Shown: in pieces, positions 1 to 7,297 of the stretch
How positions within the stretch are numbered: the first letter of the stretch is position 1
Layout: the number at the start of each line of letters is the position of its first letter
NCBI RefSeq assembly: GCF_000400365.1
Contig: NZ_BAOG01000056.1
Coordinates: forward strand, 1-64,000
Origin: Vibrio jasicida CAIM 1864 = LMG 25398
GTDB taxonomy: Bacteria; Pseudomonadota; Gammaproteobacteria; Enterobacterales; Vibrionaceae
Length of the DNA stretch: 64,000 nt
Direction: 5' to 3'
Notes under the pieces: model-generated
What the model saw: only the letters and a program-made list of their open reading frames with translations
The model's database searches: none
Told to the model about the DNA's origin: nothing
Translations under genes and position numbers: made by a program

Positions 1-51
1 TATCATCAACGAGTGCCCACACAGATTGATAGGTCTATATTGTTAAAGAGC
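1..51 (-). promoter_or_regulatory. rRNA operon leader with boxA antiterminator
   Basis: Read on the minus strand, this is the conserved leader that precedes 16S rRNA in gamma-proteobacteria. boxA (GCTCTTTAACA) is the complement of 41-51, followed by the characteristic ATCTGTGTGGGCACTCG segment. boxA recruits NusB/NusE for rRNA antitermination. The 16S gene itself should start a short distance beyond the left edge and is not in the window. The call rests on direct recognition of the motif pair plus the two promoters just upstream. Confidence 0.9.
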
Positions 52-89
52 TTGCTTTGCGAGAAGTTTTTCTCTCAAAGCGGAGGTGA

Positions 90-117
90 ATTCTAGCGAG
101 ATAATTGAGAGTGTCAA
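90..117 (-). promoter_or_regulatory. rrn P2 promoter
   Basis: On the minus strand, -35 TTGACA (complement of 112-117) and -10 TAGAAT (complement of 90-95) are separated by 16 bp, about 40 bp upstream of boxA. This matches the arrangement of the constitutive P2 promoter of rRNA operons. Confidence 0.8.
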
Positions 118-204
118 ACACTTTTTTCAATTTATTTTCTCAGAAGTTTTTACCTCCTCGACTCTGCTGAAGCCTTGTGGCGTCTGCCGTGTCGATGGAT
201 GCGC

Positions 205-232
205 ATTATAGGGAGAAGATTTTCTTTGGCAA
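205..232 (-). promoter_or_regulatory. rrn P1 promoter
   Basis: On the minus strand, -35 TTGCCA (complement of 227-232) and -10 TATAAT (complement of 205-210) are 16 bp apart. A GC-rich discriminator (GCGC) follows the -10, the hallmark of stringently controlled rRNA promoters. The run of A/T tracts at about 233-275 sits where an UP element would lie. P1 is about 115 bp upstream of P2. Confidence 0.8.
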
Positions 233-328
233 GACTAAAAATGCATTTTTTCTAAAAAAACATGCCAAGTGGATACTTTCCATCCAACCAGAAAAATACC
301 CATAAATAACACCCAAGATTTCTACAGA

Positions 329-352
329 TTACCCACAAAAGCCTGTGGATAA
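329..352. promoter_or_regulatory. DnaA-box-like pair
   Basis: The complement of 344-352 is TTATCCACA, a perfect DnaA 9-mer. On the other strand TTACCCACA at 329-337 has one mismatch to the same consensus. The two face each other about 6 bp apart between the rRNA promoters and the stop codon of the HD-GYP gene. Single boxes occur by chance, so function is unproven. Confidence 0.35.
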
Positions 353-1603
353 CTACTCATCACTGTCAAAGAAATAAGAAATCCGAGATCTTGGATTTAG
401 GTACTCCCTAATTTTTTCGGGCAGTTTGGATGGATGAATCGCGTTTACGATTTTTAAGTCTTTTGATGCAAGGTCAATAATCGGCGCTTGTGTACGCGGA
501 ACTGAAGGGTCATAAACTAAGACATTAGGAAACAACAAGTGTGACGCATTTACTGAGATCACCAACCCCACCATATTATTGGAAAGTTGTACTACCGTTC
601 CCGGTGGAAAAACGCCCATAAACTTGATCAAGATATTAAGGTTTCCTTCTTTATATAGATGTTTGCAATTCTTATATAAATGAGAGAGCGCGGTATAAGG
701 TATCTTTTGTTCGGAAGGGACTGGCGTATGGCACAAATTATCAAAAGCATTCGCCACAATGATCACTTGAGCCAACTCATCGATACCATCCCCTTTTAAC
801 CCTTTAGGATAACCCGAGCCATCTCTCATCTCATGATGTTGGGCTATGACTCTTTTCGCGCTTTCAGGAAAGTCATCAATTTGATTCGCCATATCCAAGC
901 CGTACTTGGTGTGCAACTTAAGATAGTTACTTTCTGGTTCAGTGAGCGGCACCTGTTTACGTAAAATAGCCGTTGGGATTTTAATTTTGCCCATATCATG
1001 AAAGAGCGCTGCAAAAGAGAGCGCTTTAAGCTGCTCTGCGGAGTATCCTTTTGCACGTCCAATCATCATAGCAATGACAGCAACGTTCAACGAATGGAAG
1101 TAGATATCTTCAAATTCATTTTTGCCATTCATTAAATGTAATGTGACATTATCATCGCACATCAACTTCTCAACGATATCGTCAATCAATTGTTTGGCTT
1201 CATCAACAGCAGCGGTGGGACGATTACGTATTTTCGTCATCACAGAGCGCATACGGGCGAGGGAACGCTCGAACTCTTTCTCACATTGAATGACTCGACG
1301 GCGATAAGCGCTAAGCTTTTCGATGCGCTTTTGCTTCTCTTGCCATAGCTTCTGAGCTTCCAGTTCTAAAGTGTCGTCCTTCTTTACTTCTACTTGCGGC
1401 TGATTCGCTGGTAGAGGCGATACTTCGCTCTGTTCTGAGTTAAAATAAACAAACTTAACTCCAAGGTGTCGGATCATCTCAACTTGTTCTTGGTCTTTGA
1501 TTTTGAAGCTATTTAATAGGAAGGGGTGCTCGTTCCACTTGAGTGGGAGACGGATATGTAAGCCGGGCTGAATACGATCCACTGTAAGTTTAATTGTTGC
1601 CAC
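353..1603 (-). CDS. HD-GYP domain cyclic-di-GMP phosphodiesterase
   Basis: A 416-residue cytoplasmic protein. Residues 1 to about 130 are a DUF3391-type N-terminal domain rich in charged, coiled-coil-like sequence (80-120). Residues about 150-350 are the HD-GYP domain: the HD pair is H202-D203 in FHDMGKIKIP, followed by H231, the HHE run near 256-258, and the signature DGSGYPKGLKG (G264-Y265-P266). All metal ligands appear intact, so c-di-GMP hydrolysis (to pGpG/GMP) is expected. The start is GTG, with GGAAA just upstream as Shine-Dalgarno, partly inside a stem-loop (see findings). No GGDEF or receiver domain is present, so it is not an obvious two-component output. It lies downstream of the chitin repressor but is separated by 150 bp. 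Confidence 0.9.
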   Translation of the reverse strand: MATIKLTVDRIQPGLHIRLPLKWNEHPFLLNSFKIKDQEQVEMIRHLGVKFVYFNSEQSEVSPLPANQPQVEVKKDDTLELEAQKLWQEKQKRIEKLSAYRRRVIQCEKEFERSLARMRSVMTKIRNRPTAAVDEAKQLIDDIVEKLMCDDNVTLHLMNGKNEFEDIYFHSLNVAVIAMMIGRAKGYSAEQLKALSFAALFHDMGKIKIPTAILRKQVPLTEPESNYLKLHTKYGLDMANQIDDFPESAKRVIAQHHEMRDGSGYPKGLKGDGIDELAQVIIVANAFDNLCHTPVPSEQKIPYTALSHLYKNCKHLYKEGNLNILIKFMGVFPPGTVVQLSNNMVGLVISVNASHLLFPNVLVYDPSVPRTQAPIIDLASKDLKIVNAIHPSKLPEKIREYLNPRSRISYFFDSDE

Positions 1604-1606
1604 TTT

Positions 1607-1653
1607 TCCACTACTGACTTAGTTCTTCTTGATAAGTCTTTAATAGTAGTGGA
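1607..1653 (-). other. Stem-loop over the ribosome-binding site of the HD-GYP gene
   Basis: A 9-bp inverted repeat (TCCACTACT at 1607-1615 with AGTAGTGGA at 1645-1653) is continued by a 6-bp inner stem (GACTTA 1616-1621 with TAAGTC 1633-1638). In the minus-strand mRNA the 3' arm carries the GGA of the Shine-Dalgarno just before the GTG start. Folding would mask translation initiation. Confidence 0.5.
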
Positions 1654-1756
1654 TTTTGTAAATGAATTCATCAATAAGGCCGATGTATAAAGCGTCGATG
1701 TGCTCACCATCAATAGACAATAACGAGTAGGTTATAGGCCACTCAACCTTTAGCAC

Positions 1757-2755
1757 TTACCATAAAGACCTATCGGCCTTACGTATTTTCAGTTGAGCTT
1801 CAAAGATAGGCTTGCTTTCTATTTGTTGATCTTTGACTAGCCCTATAAGAGTTTGCACTGCCACTCTCGCCATGTCACTAATTGGGAAATGAACCGCAGA
1901 TACCGTAGGGTAGAGACTTTCACATAGGTCGACACTATCAAAGCTTACTAACGAAATTTGTTCTGGGACAGATATCTTATGTTCATGCAGAAATTGCATT
2001 GCCCCAACCGTCATCTCCTCACTACAAGAAAAAAGCGCGGTTATTTCAGGATGCCGTCTATATATAGAAGCCATTGCATCATAACCACTTTGACGGCCGT
2101 AGTTACCTTCTTCACACCAGCTTTCATCAATTTCGATGCCCGCACTCTTAATTGCATCTACATAACCTAACTTTCTAAGTAAGCTATTATGACGCTGTGA
2201 AGGGCCGGTAATACAAGCAATGTGCCTGTGCCCCCCCGAGATAAGGTGCTCTACCGCTATTCGACTCGCATCATGATGATTGAACGTGACACACCGCTCT
2301 TCAATACCTTCTACATAACGATCAAGTAATACAAACGGCGTTGGTAACTTTGCTAGTTCACGCAACTCATCATCAGACAAATAACGGCTGTGAAGCACAT
2401 AACCATCGCAGCGAAGATCATTAAAACGCTCAATAGCCTCTCGCTCTCCTTCTGCGGAATGGTGACCTTGTGCGGTAATCAAAAACTTCTTATGGATGTC
2501 CAGTTCCGTTTGAACTTGCTCCATCATCTCCCCGAAAAATCCACCGGTGTAGTACGTCACCAATAAACCAACCATGTTACTTGATGAAGTCGCTAGGGAG
2601 CGGGCAATCGCACTTGGGCGATAATTTAATTGCGCCATGGCCGCTTCGACTTTTTTTCTTGTCTCTTCACGGAACTTGCCTTCGCCATTAATAATGCGAG
2701 AAACGGTGGAACGGTTTACTCCAGCGAGTTCTGCGACATCTTTTATCCTTGCCAT
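1757..2755 (-). CDS. LacI-family transcriptional repressor of the chitooligosaccharide locus
   Basis: A 332-residue LacI/GalR protein. The helix-turn-helix starts at residue 2 (KDVAELAGVNRSTVSRIING), followed by the hinge (ARSLATSSSNMVG) and a periplasmic-binding-like sugar domain. The ATG at 2755 is chosen because the HTH must lie at the extreme N-terminus; an in-frame extension to 2932 would put 59 unrelated residues before it. It is the last gene of the chbBCAFG cluster, 106 bp after chbG. A matching LacI-type palindrome lies in front of chbB. The likely role, by context, is repression of this cluster and perhaps of the divergent deacetylase; the effector is probably a phosphorylated or deacetylated chitobiose. 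E. coli chb uses an AraC-type regulator (ChbR) instead, so the control logic differs. Confidence 0.88.
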   Translation of the reverse strand: MARIKDVAELAGVNRSTVSRIINGEGKFREETRKKVEAAMAQLNYRPSAIARSLATSSSNMVGLLVTYYTGGFFGEMMEQVQTELDIHKKFLITAQGHHSAEGEREAIERFNDLRCDGYVLHSRYLSDDELRELAKLPTPFVLLDRYVEGIEERCVTFNHHDASRIAVEHLISGGHRHIACITGPSQRHNSLLRKLGYVDAIKSAGIEIDESWCEEGNYGRQSGYDAMASIYRRHPEITALFSCSEEMTVGAMQFLHEHKISVPEQISLVSFDSVDLCESLYPTVSAVHFPISDMARVAVQTLIGLVKDQQIESKPIFEAQLKIRKADRSLW

Positions 2756-2861
2756 ATTGCTATTTAATCCAACTGCATGTTTTATTCGAAGAGATAACCT
2801 AGATAAAGCGGCCACCAGCAAGTCGTAAGGTGATAATAGGGTTCGACGCCGGCGGCCTAAA

Positions 2862-3617
2862 TCATACACTGGCAACTTTGTGAGAAGAAATAAGCTCAGA
2901 GTAATCCGTGACTGCGATACCATGTTGAACAAGTTCTTGCTTAAGTATCGGGGAGGTCAGAACCTGCAGCTCTAATTCTCGTTGCAGCGCGTAACCGCTG
3001 CTAAGTATTAGAGGTTGATCGGCCTCTGCGGGATGACACATCACTTCGACAATATCGTACTGAAACTTTAATCTGAGCAAGCCCCTTAGCAACCCATCGA
3101 GACTTACACCTTGATCATAAAATTCATCAGTAAAGAAATATCGAACAGGATTCCTGACATGGCATAACCCACTTCCGCGTAAAGGTACACGATATTTTGT
3201 AGCAAGTTCTCTTATAACAGGGAGCAATTGAGGGTGAGTGTGCGCATGGTGATGGCTATCTAGATGACTCAATGATAAGCCTAAAGCAAGAAAGTGCTCT
3301 ATTTGGCTTTGCGCTTCTTCATACACAGCCTTTAAATCGAAATCTTGTTTTTTCCATAACTCGGCATAACTAACAAAGTGCTCCTTACCATTGGTAAGAT
3401 TAGGGTGCCCCGTAATTGGAGCACCAGCGGTAAAACGAAGGTGTATACCAATTTTCAAGTTAGAATTTTGTTTCGCCAATTCGACGGCATGCTTCTCGGC
3501 CCCCATTCCTACCATCATGGTGGTCGACCGAACCACACCTTGCTGGTGTGCTTTGATGATTCCGTTATTCACTCCGGGCGTTAAGCCAAAGTCATCAGCG
3601 TTAAAAATCACTTTCAT
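2862..3617 (-). CDS. chbG: ChbG/YdjC-family carbohydrate deacetylase
   Basis: A 251-residue cytoplasmic protein of the ChbG/HpnK family. It begins directly with the catalytic strand (FNADDFG, D8-D9) and has the metal-binding cluster HLDSHHHAHTHP (about 118-129) plus H59. Known ChbG removes one acetyl group from chitobiose-6-phosphate so that the phospho-glycosidase and regulator can act on it. It sits 15 bp behind chbF in the same operon, which supports this role. It is a second deacetylase in the locus, intracellular, in contrast to the secreted CE4 enzyme at 7298. Length is normal for the family. Confidence 0.9.
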   Translation of the reverse strand: MKVIFNADDFGLTPGVNNGIIKAHQQGVVRSTTMMVGMGAEKHAVELAKQNSNLKIGIHLRFTAGAPITGHPNLTNGKEHFVSYAELWKKQDFDLKAVYEEAQSQIEHFLALGLSLSHLDSHHHAHTHPQLLPVIRELATKYRVPLRGSGLCHVRNPVRYFFTDEFYDQGVSLDGLLRGLLRLKFQYDIVEVMCHPAEADQPLILSSGYALQRELELQVLTSPILKQELVQHGIAVTDYSELISSHKVASV

Positions 3618-3632
3618 TGGTGATATCCCTTT

Positions 3633-4955
3633 TTACAGCATTGTCAGTTTAAATTGAGGAAGGTAAGGTGCATTCACTTTCAATATGTCGTCCAAAATGG
3701 ATTTCGCTCGCCCAATATCAGGCACTAACGGATTATTGGTCAACGCCATAAGTGCTTTGTCATAACTCCCTTCTACCGCAGCTTCAATCGCTAATTGTTC
3801 GTAAGCCTTAACTTGGTAAAGTAGTCCTTTTATGTTGGTCGAGAGCTCCCCTACTGCGAGCGGTTTTGCCCCCCAACTACCAATAACTGCACTACATTCA
3901 ATCACAGCATTGTCAGGTAAACCGTTAATTGCGCCATTGTTTAGTACGTTCACCACATGAATACTATTGCGATTGTTATAAATCGAGTCCACTAGGTTCA
4001 ATGATGCATCGGAATAGTAAGCTCCTCCCCGCTCTTCTAACTCTTTTGGTTTATGAGCCAAGTTAGGATCTTGATACAGCTTAAATAGTGCCGATTCGGT
4101 CTCCATAACTTGTTCAGCACGCGTGCCTTTTTCACCCGCGCTCTGTTTTTCTTCCGCTAGCATGGCATCTGTTTGATAGAAATAACGATGATAAGGACAA
4201 GGGATCGCCCCTAACGCTTTAAGAAATGCAGGATCCCATGGTTCCTCCCAAATATTCTTCATACTGAAGTTGGCACCATCTCCAACCTTCTCTAGTACTG
4301 TTTGAGTAATATCCTCTCCTCTAAGCCATGCTTTATGTACCCACACCAAGTGATTCAAACCTGCGAATTCCAGTTGCAGCTCTTTTGGTTCACAATCCAT
4401 CATCTCGGCAATCATCATTTCCATCGAAACAGGCACATTACAAAGCCCAATACTCTTCACTTTGGTATATTTACTCACCGCTTCAGAGACTAAACCTGCT
4501 GGGTTAGTAAAATTTAACATCCAAGCATTTGGGGCTAATTCTTCAATATCTTTGCAAATATCGAGGATTACAGGAATGGTTCTCAATGCTTTGGCGAAAC
4601 CACCCGGTCCTGTAGTTTCCTGACCGATAACATCATATTTAATAGGAATACGCTCGTCGTTCGCTCGCGCAGCTAAACCACCAACACGGAATTGCGTCAT
4701 AACAAAGTCCGCACCTTTGATTGCTTCACGTCGATCAAAACCCGCTTTAATTTCAATGTCAGCACCAGCTTTATCGACCATACGTTGCGCTAAACCTGTG
4801 ATGATCTCTAACTTCTCCGCCCCAGACTCAATATCAACAAAGTGCATCTTTTTAACAGGTAAGAACTCCAAACGTTTAATAACACCCTCAACAAGTTCAG
4901 GAGTGTAGCTACTGCCGCCACCTATAATAGCGAGCTTGATTGCATTTCTCGGCAT
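3633..4955 (-). CDS. chbF: GH4 6-phospho-beta-glucosidase (phospho-chitobiase)
   Basis: A 440-residue glycoside hydrolase of family 4, which uses NAD+ and a divalent metal in a redox-assisted elimination. The Rossmann loop IGGGSSYTPELV lies at 11-22. Metal ligands Cys and His are visible at C172 (GLCNVP) and H202 (GLNHLVW); NPAGLVSEAV (151-160) is the family signature. In E. coli ChbF cleaves mono-deacetylated chitobiose-6-phosphate after ChbG. The gene is sandwiched between PTS IIA (10 bp) and chbG (15 bp), so translational coupling is likely. A cellobiose-6-phosphate role cannot be excluded from sequence alone, but chbG next door favours chitobiose. Confidence 0.9.
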   Translation of the reverse strand: MPRNAIKLAIIGGGSSYTPELVEGVIKRLEFLPVKKMHFVDIESGAEKLEIITGLAQRMVDKAGADIEIKAGFDRREAIKGADFVMTQFRVGGLAARANDERIPIKYDVIGQETTGPGGFAKALRTIPVILDICKDIEELAPNAWMLNFTNPAGLVSEAVSKYTKVKSIGLCNVPVSMEMMIAEMMDCEPKELQLEFAGLNHLVWVHKAWLRGEDITQTVLEKVGDGANFSMKNIWEEPWDPAFLKALGAIPCPYHRYFYQTDAMLAEEKQSAGEKGTRAEQVMETESALFKLYQDPNLAHKPKELEERGGAYYSDASLNLVDSIYNNRNSIHVVNVLNNGAINGLPDNAVIECSAVIGSWGAKPLAVGELSTNIKGLLYQVKAYEQLAIEAAVEGSYDKALMALTNNPLVPDIGRAKSILDDILKVNAPYLPQFKLTML

Positions 4956-4965
4956 CGTTGCTTCC

Positions 4966-5277
4966 TTACCTTTCAGAAATTTGCTTGTTCAATGCGACGA
5001 TTTCTACCGCCATTTCCTGCGCTAAGATGGTCGTCATTAAATGATCTTGAGCATGCACCATAACCAAGGTCATTGGCACTTTGCCCTCTCCTTGATCCTC
5101 TTCAATCAATTGCGTTTGAATCAGGTGCGCTTTGTTAATGCACTCTTTCGCTTGAAAAAGCTTTTCTTCCGCTGCTGCAAAGTTTCTCTCTCTCGATAGG
5201 CGCAATGCCTCATAACTCAAACTTCTGGCTTCACCCGCGTTGCAGATAATTTCCATCACGACTAATTCTTGTTCCAT
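4966..5277 (-). CDS. chbA: PTS lactose/cellobiose-family IIA component
   Basis: A 103-residue, all-helical IIA protein of the Lac family. The phosphorylation motif VHAQDHLM gives the active His75 and the metal-binding Asp78. The ATG at 5277 is chosen because GGAGAG lies 6-8 bases upstream and the product then matches the family length; an upstream in-frame start would add 15 non-conserved residues. It accepts phosphate from HPr and passes it to IIB. It lies between chbC and chbF, as in the E. coli chbBCARFG operon except for the missing chbR. Confidence 0.9.
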   Translation of the reverse strand: MEQELVVMEIICNAGEARSLSYEALRLSRERNFAAAEEKLFQAKECINKAHLIQTQLIEEDQGEGKVPMTLVMVHAQDHLMTTILAQEMAVEIVALNKQISER

Positions 5278-5324
5278 GTCTTCTCTCCGAAAGGGAGGGC
5301 TATCGAATGACAGCCCAATCATCT

Positions 5325-6659
5325 TTATGCTGTTACGCCTTCACCGGATGGTTGTTCCGCGTCTTTTGTTTCTTTGCTTGTTGGAAGCTCTTGCTCTAAT
5401 ACTTGCTTTTCAAACATCTTGAAGAACGGCAAGTAGATAAACAGGTCAAGAATCAGTAGCCCTATCACGAGCAACACAGGTGAGAATGTCCAACCGCTAC
5501 CCCATGATGCACCGATAATAGCTGGTGTAGTCCAAGGTGTTGTTGCTACCCCCATGCCAACAAAACCAAGGTGCACAGCAAAATACGCAATAGTGGCATT
5601 CAAGATAGGTGCGAATACGAATGGAATAAATAGAATAGGGTTCATCACCACAGGGCTACCAAAAATAACCGGTTCGTTAATTTGGAAGAAACCAGGCACT
5701 GCACTCATACGTCCAATACTTTTGAGGTGAGCTGAACGACTGAAGGACATAAGCATTACCAGCGCTAATGTTGCACCCGAACCACCAATAAAGATGTAGA
5801 AGTCCCAGAATGGCTGAGTGAATACATTTGGAATAGGTTGGCCAGCAACAAACGCGTCGATGTTAGCACTGATATTAGTAAGGAAGATGGGAGACAGAAG
5901 ACCAACGACAATCGCCGCTCCATGGATGCCCGCAAACCACAATAACTGACAAACAAGCAAGGCGCCAATGATCGCTGGTAACGTATTTGAAGCACTGATC
6001 AATGGTTTGAACATTGCCATCACCGCATCAGGAATCAACATATCGTATTGCATTTGAACAAAAATACTCAGAGGGTAAAGTGTAACGAAAATCGCTAAGA
6101 CGGGTAGCAATACCTCAAAGGATCGTGCAATAGCCGGAGGCACCTGCTCTGGCATGCGAATCGTAATGTTATGCTTTTTCATAAAGCGGTACAGCTCGAC
6201 AGAAAAGAAAGCACTCATTACCGCAGTAAAAATCCCCGTTCCTCCCATATGATTCATTGCCAAAGCGCCGTCTTTAGCAGGAGCTGCAATTAATAAGAAA
6301 CTCATAAGCGACAAAACAGCACTGGTTATCCCATCCATTTTGTACGCTTTCGCCAAGCTATAGGCGACCCCTAGCGAGACGAATATCGTCATGATTCCCA
6401 TCGACATATTGAACGGCATCATAATGGTATCGAAATGCGTCGTCGCAAAGTCCAACCATATTTGACCTAGAGTAAACGAAGTCCCTTCTTCAAATGGTGG
6501 AAAAGCAAATATTAAGATAAAGCTACCTACAATAATAAACGGCATTGCCACGATAAATCCGTCTCTCATTGCTCTAACATGAGGTTGATTACCCACTTTT
6601 GCTGCAATTGGGGCTATATGCTTTTCGACTATTCCTATAATCGCATCATAAAGCTTCAT
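5325..6659 (-). CDS. chbC: PTS chitobiose/cellobiose-type IIC permease
   Basis: A 444-residue inner-membrane IIC of the Lac/cellobiose family, with about ten hydrophobic segments and a conserved amphipathic start (MKLYDAIIGIVEKHIAPIA). The loop with GGSGATLAL and INEPVIFG is the sugar-binding signature. The start at 6659 is preferred because AAGGA lies 8 bases upstream; the ATG at 6668 would sit directly on that Shine-Dalgarno. It transports and phosphorylates the disaccharide with ChbA and ChbB. Substrate is inferred from neighbours: chbF, chbG and the secreted chitin-oligosaccharide deacetylase point to chitobiose or its deacetylated form. Confidence 0.9.
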   Translation of the reverse strand: MKLYDAIIGIVEKHIAPIAAKVGNQPHVRAMRDGFIVAMPFIIVGSFILIFAFPPFEEGTSFTLGQIWLDFATTHFDTIMMPFNMSMGIMTIFVSLGVAYSLAKAYKMDGITSAVLSLMSFLLIAAPAKDGALAMNHMGGTGIFTAVMSAFFSVELYRFMKKHNITIRMPEQVPPAIARSFEVLLPVLAIFVTLYPLSIFVQMQYDMLIPDAVMAMFKPLISASNTLPAIIGALLVCQLLWFAGIHGAAIVVGLLSPIFLTNISANIDAFVAGQPIPNVFTQPFWDFYIFIGGSGATLALVMLMSFSRSAHLKSIGRMSAVPGFFQINEPVIFGSPVVMNPILFIPFVFAPILNATIAYFAVHLGFVGMGVATTPWTTPAIIGASWGSGWTFSPVLLVIGLLILDLFIYLPFFKMFEKQVLEQELPTSKETKDAEQPSGEGVTA

Positions 6660-6684
6660 AGAGTCCATCCTTATTTTTAGACAA

Positions 6685-6725
6685 AAGAACCCCGCATCAA
6701 ATATCAATATTTGATGATTGTTCTT
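6685..6725 (-). other. Intercistronic stem-loop between PTS IIB and IIC genes
   Basis: A perfect 9-bp stem (CATCAAATA 6695-6703, loop TCAA, TATTTGATG 6708-6716) is flanked by an outer 6-bp stem (AAGAAC 6685-6690 with GTTCTT 6720-6725). It fills the 85-bp gap between chbB and chbC. There is no clean U-tract after it on the transcript, so it is more likely an mRNA processing or stabilising element than a terminator. Confidence 0.5.
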
Positions 6726-6744
6726 TTTATTTTAAACTATTGAA

Positions 6745-7050
6745 TTAGTTAATAAGTTCTAATGCTTGCTTTAATACTTCTTCCCCTTTCATCATTCCAT
6801 AAGCCTGTGGGGAAATTGCTTCTATATTTTTACCGTGCTCTTGAGCTGTTTTTCGCAACTCTTCTAATTGGAATCGAACTTGAGGTCCAAGCAAGCAAAC
6901 ATCGTACTCTTTGATTGCTTCATCAAACGCGTTCACAGACAACGCATCAATCTTACATGCAATACCTTGCTTTTCAGCAGCTTGCTCCATCTTTCTAACC
7001 AACATACTGGTCGACATCCCAGCGCTACAGCATAAAAGGATCTTTTTCAT
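6745..7050 (-). CDS. chbB: PTS lactose/cellobiose-family IIB component
   Basis: A 101-residue cytoplasmic IIB. The phosphocysteine loop CCSAGMSTS lies at residues 7-15; C8 aligns with the active Cys10 of E. coli ChbB. LLGPQVRFQL is the second conserved IIB motif. First gene of the operon, with GGAG upstream of its ATG. The LacI-type palindrome at 7119-7130 lies 69 bp before the start, in the region shared with the divergent deacetylase. Confidence 0.9.
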   Translation of the reverse strand: MKKILLCCSAGMSTSMLVRKMEQAAEKQGIACKIDALSVNAFDEAIKEYDVCLLGPQVRFQLEELRKTAQEHGKNIEAISPQAYGMMKGEEVLKQALELIN

Positions 7051-7118
7051 AGCCTTACTCCCGTTGTGTAATTTTCAACCTACAAAAACTGTAGCAAAAA
7101 TAACCAACGCAAAAAAGC

Positions 7119-7130
7119 GCAACCGGTTGC
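7119..7130. promoter_or_regulatory. LacI-type operator palindrome
   Basis: GCAACCGGTTGC is a perfect 12-bp palindrome with the central CG and flanking AACC/GGTT typical of LacI/GalR operators. It lies between the divergent chbB and deacetylase genes, 69 bp from chbB. A possible chbB -10 (TACAGT on the minus strand) follows about 30 bp downstream with a weak -35. The natural candidate ligand is the LacI-family protein encoded at the end of the same cluster. Confidence 0.65.
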
Positions 7131-7297
7131 ATTGTTCGTGAACTAAATCTCACTTTAGAAAATACGCTCTATTTTTTATTAATTATTTAGGTCTAGGATA
7201 AAAGCCAGCAGAATAATAAAACACAAAATTTATATTTATAACTATCAATATATTACTACTGACAACGTCATAATTAATTTCTTAAAAGGAATAAAGA

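Noticed and set aside
2756..2932. N-terminal extension of the LacI-type regulator
   Set aside because: It would place 59 residues, partly inside chbG, before the helix-turn-helix, which is always N-terminal in this family.
7138..7153. CRP-like dyad GTGA-N8-TCAC upstream of the chitin genes
   Set aside because: The spacer is 8 bp, whereas CRP needs 6 between GTGA and TCAC; kept only as a chance dyad.
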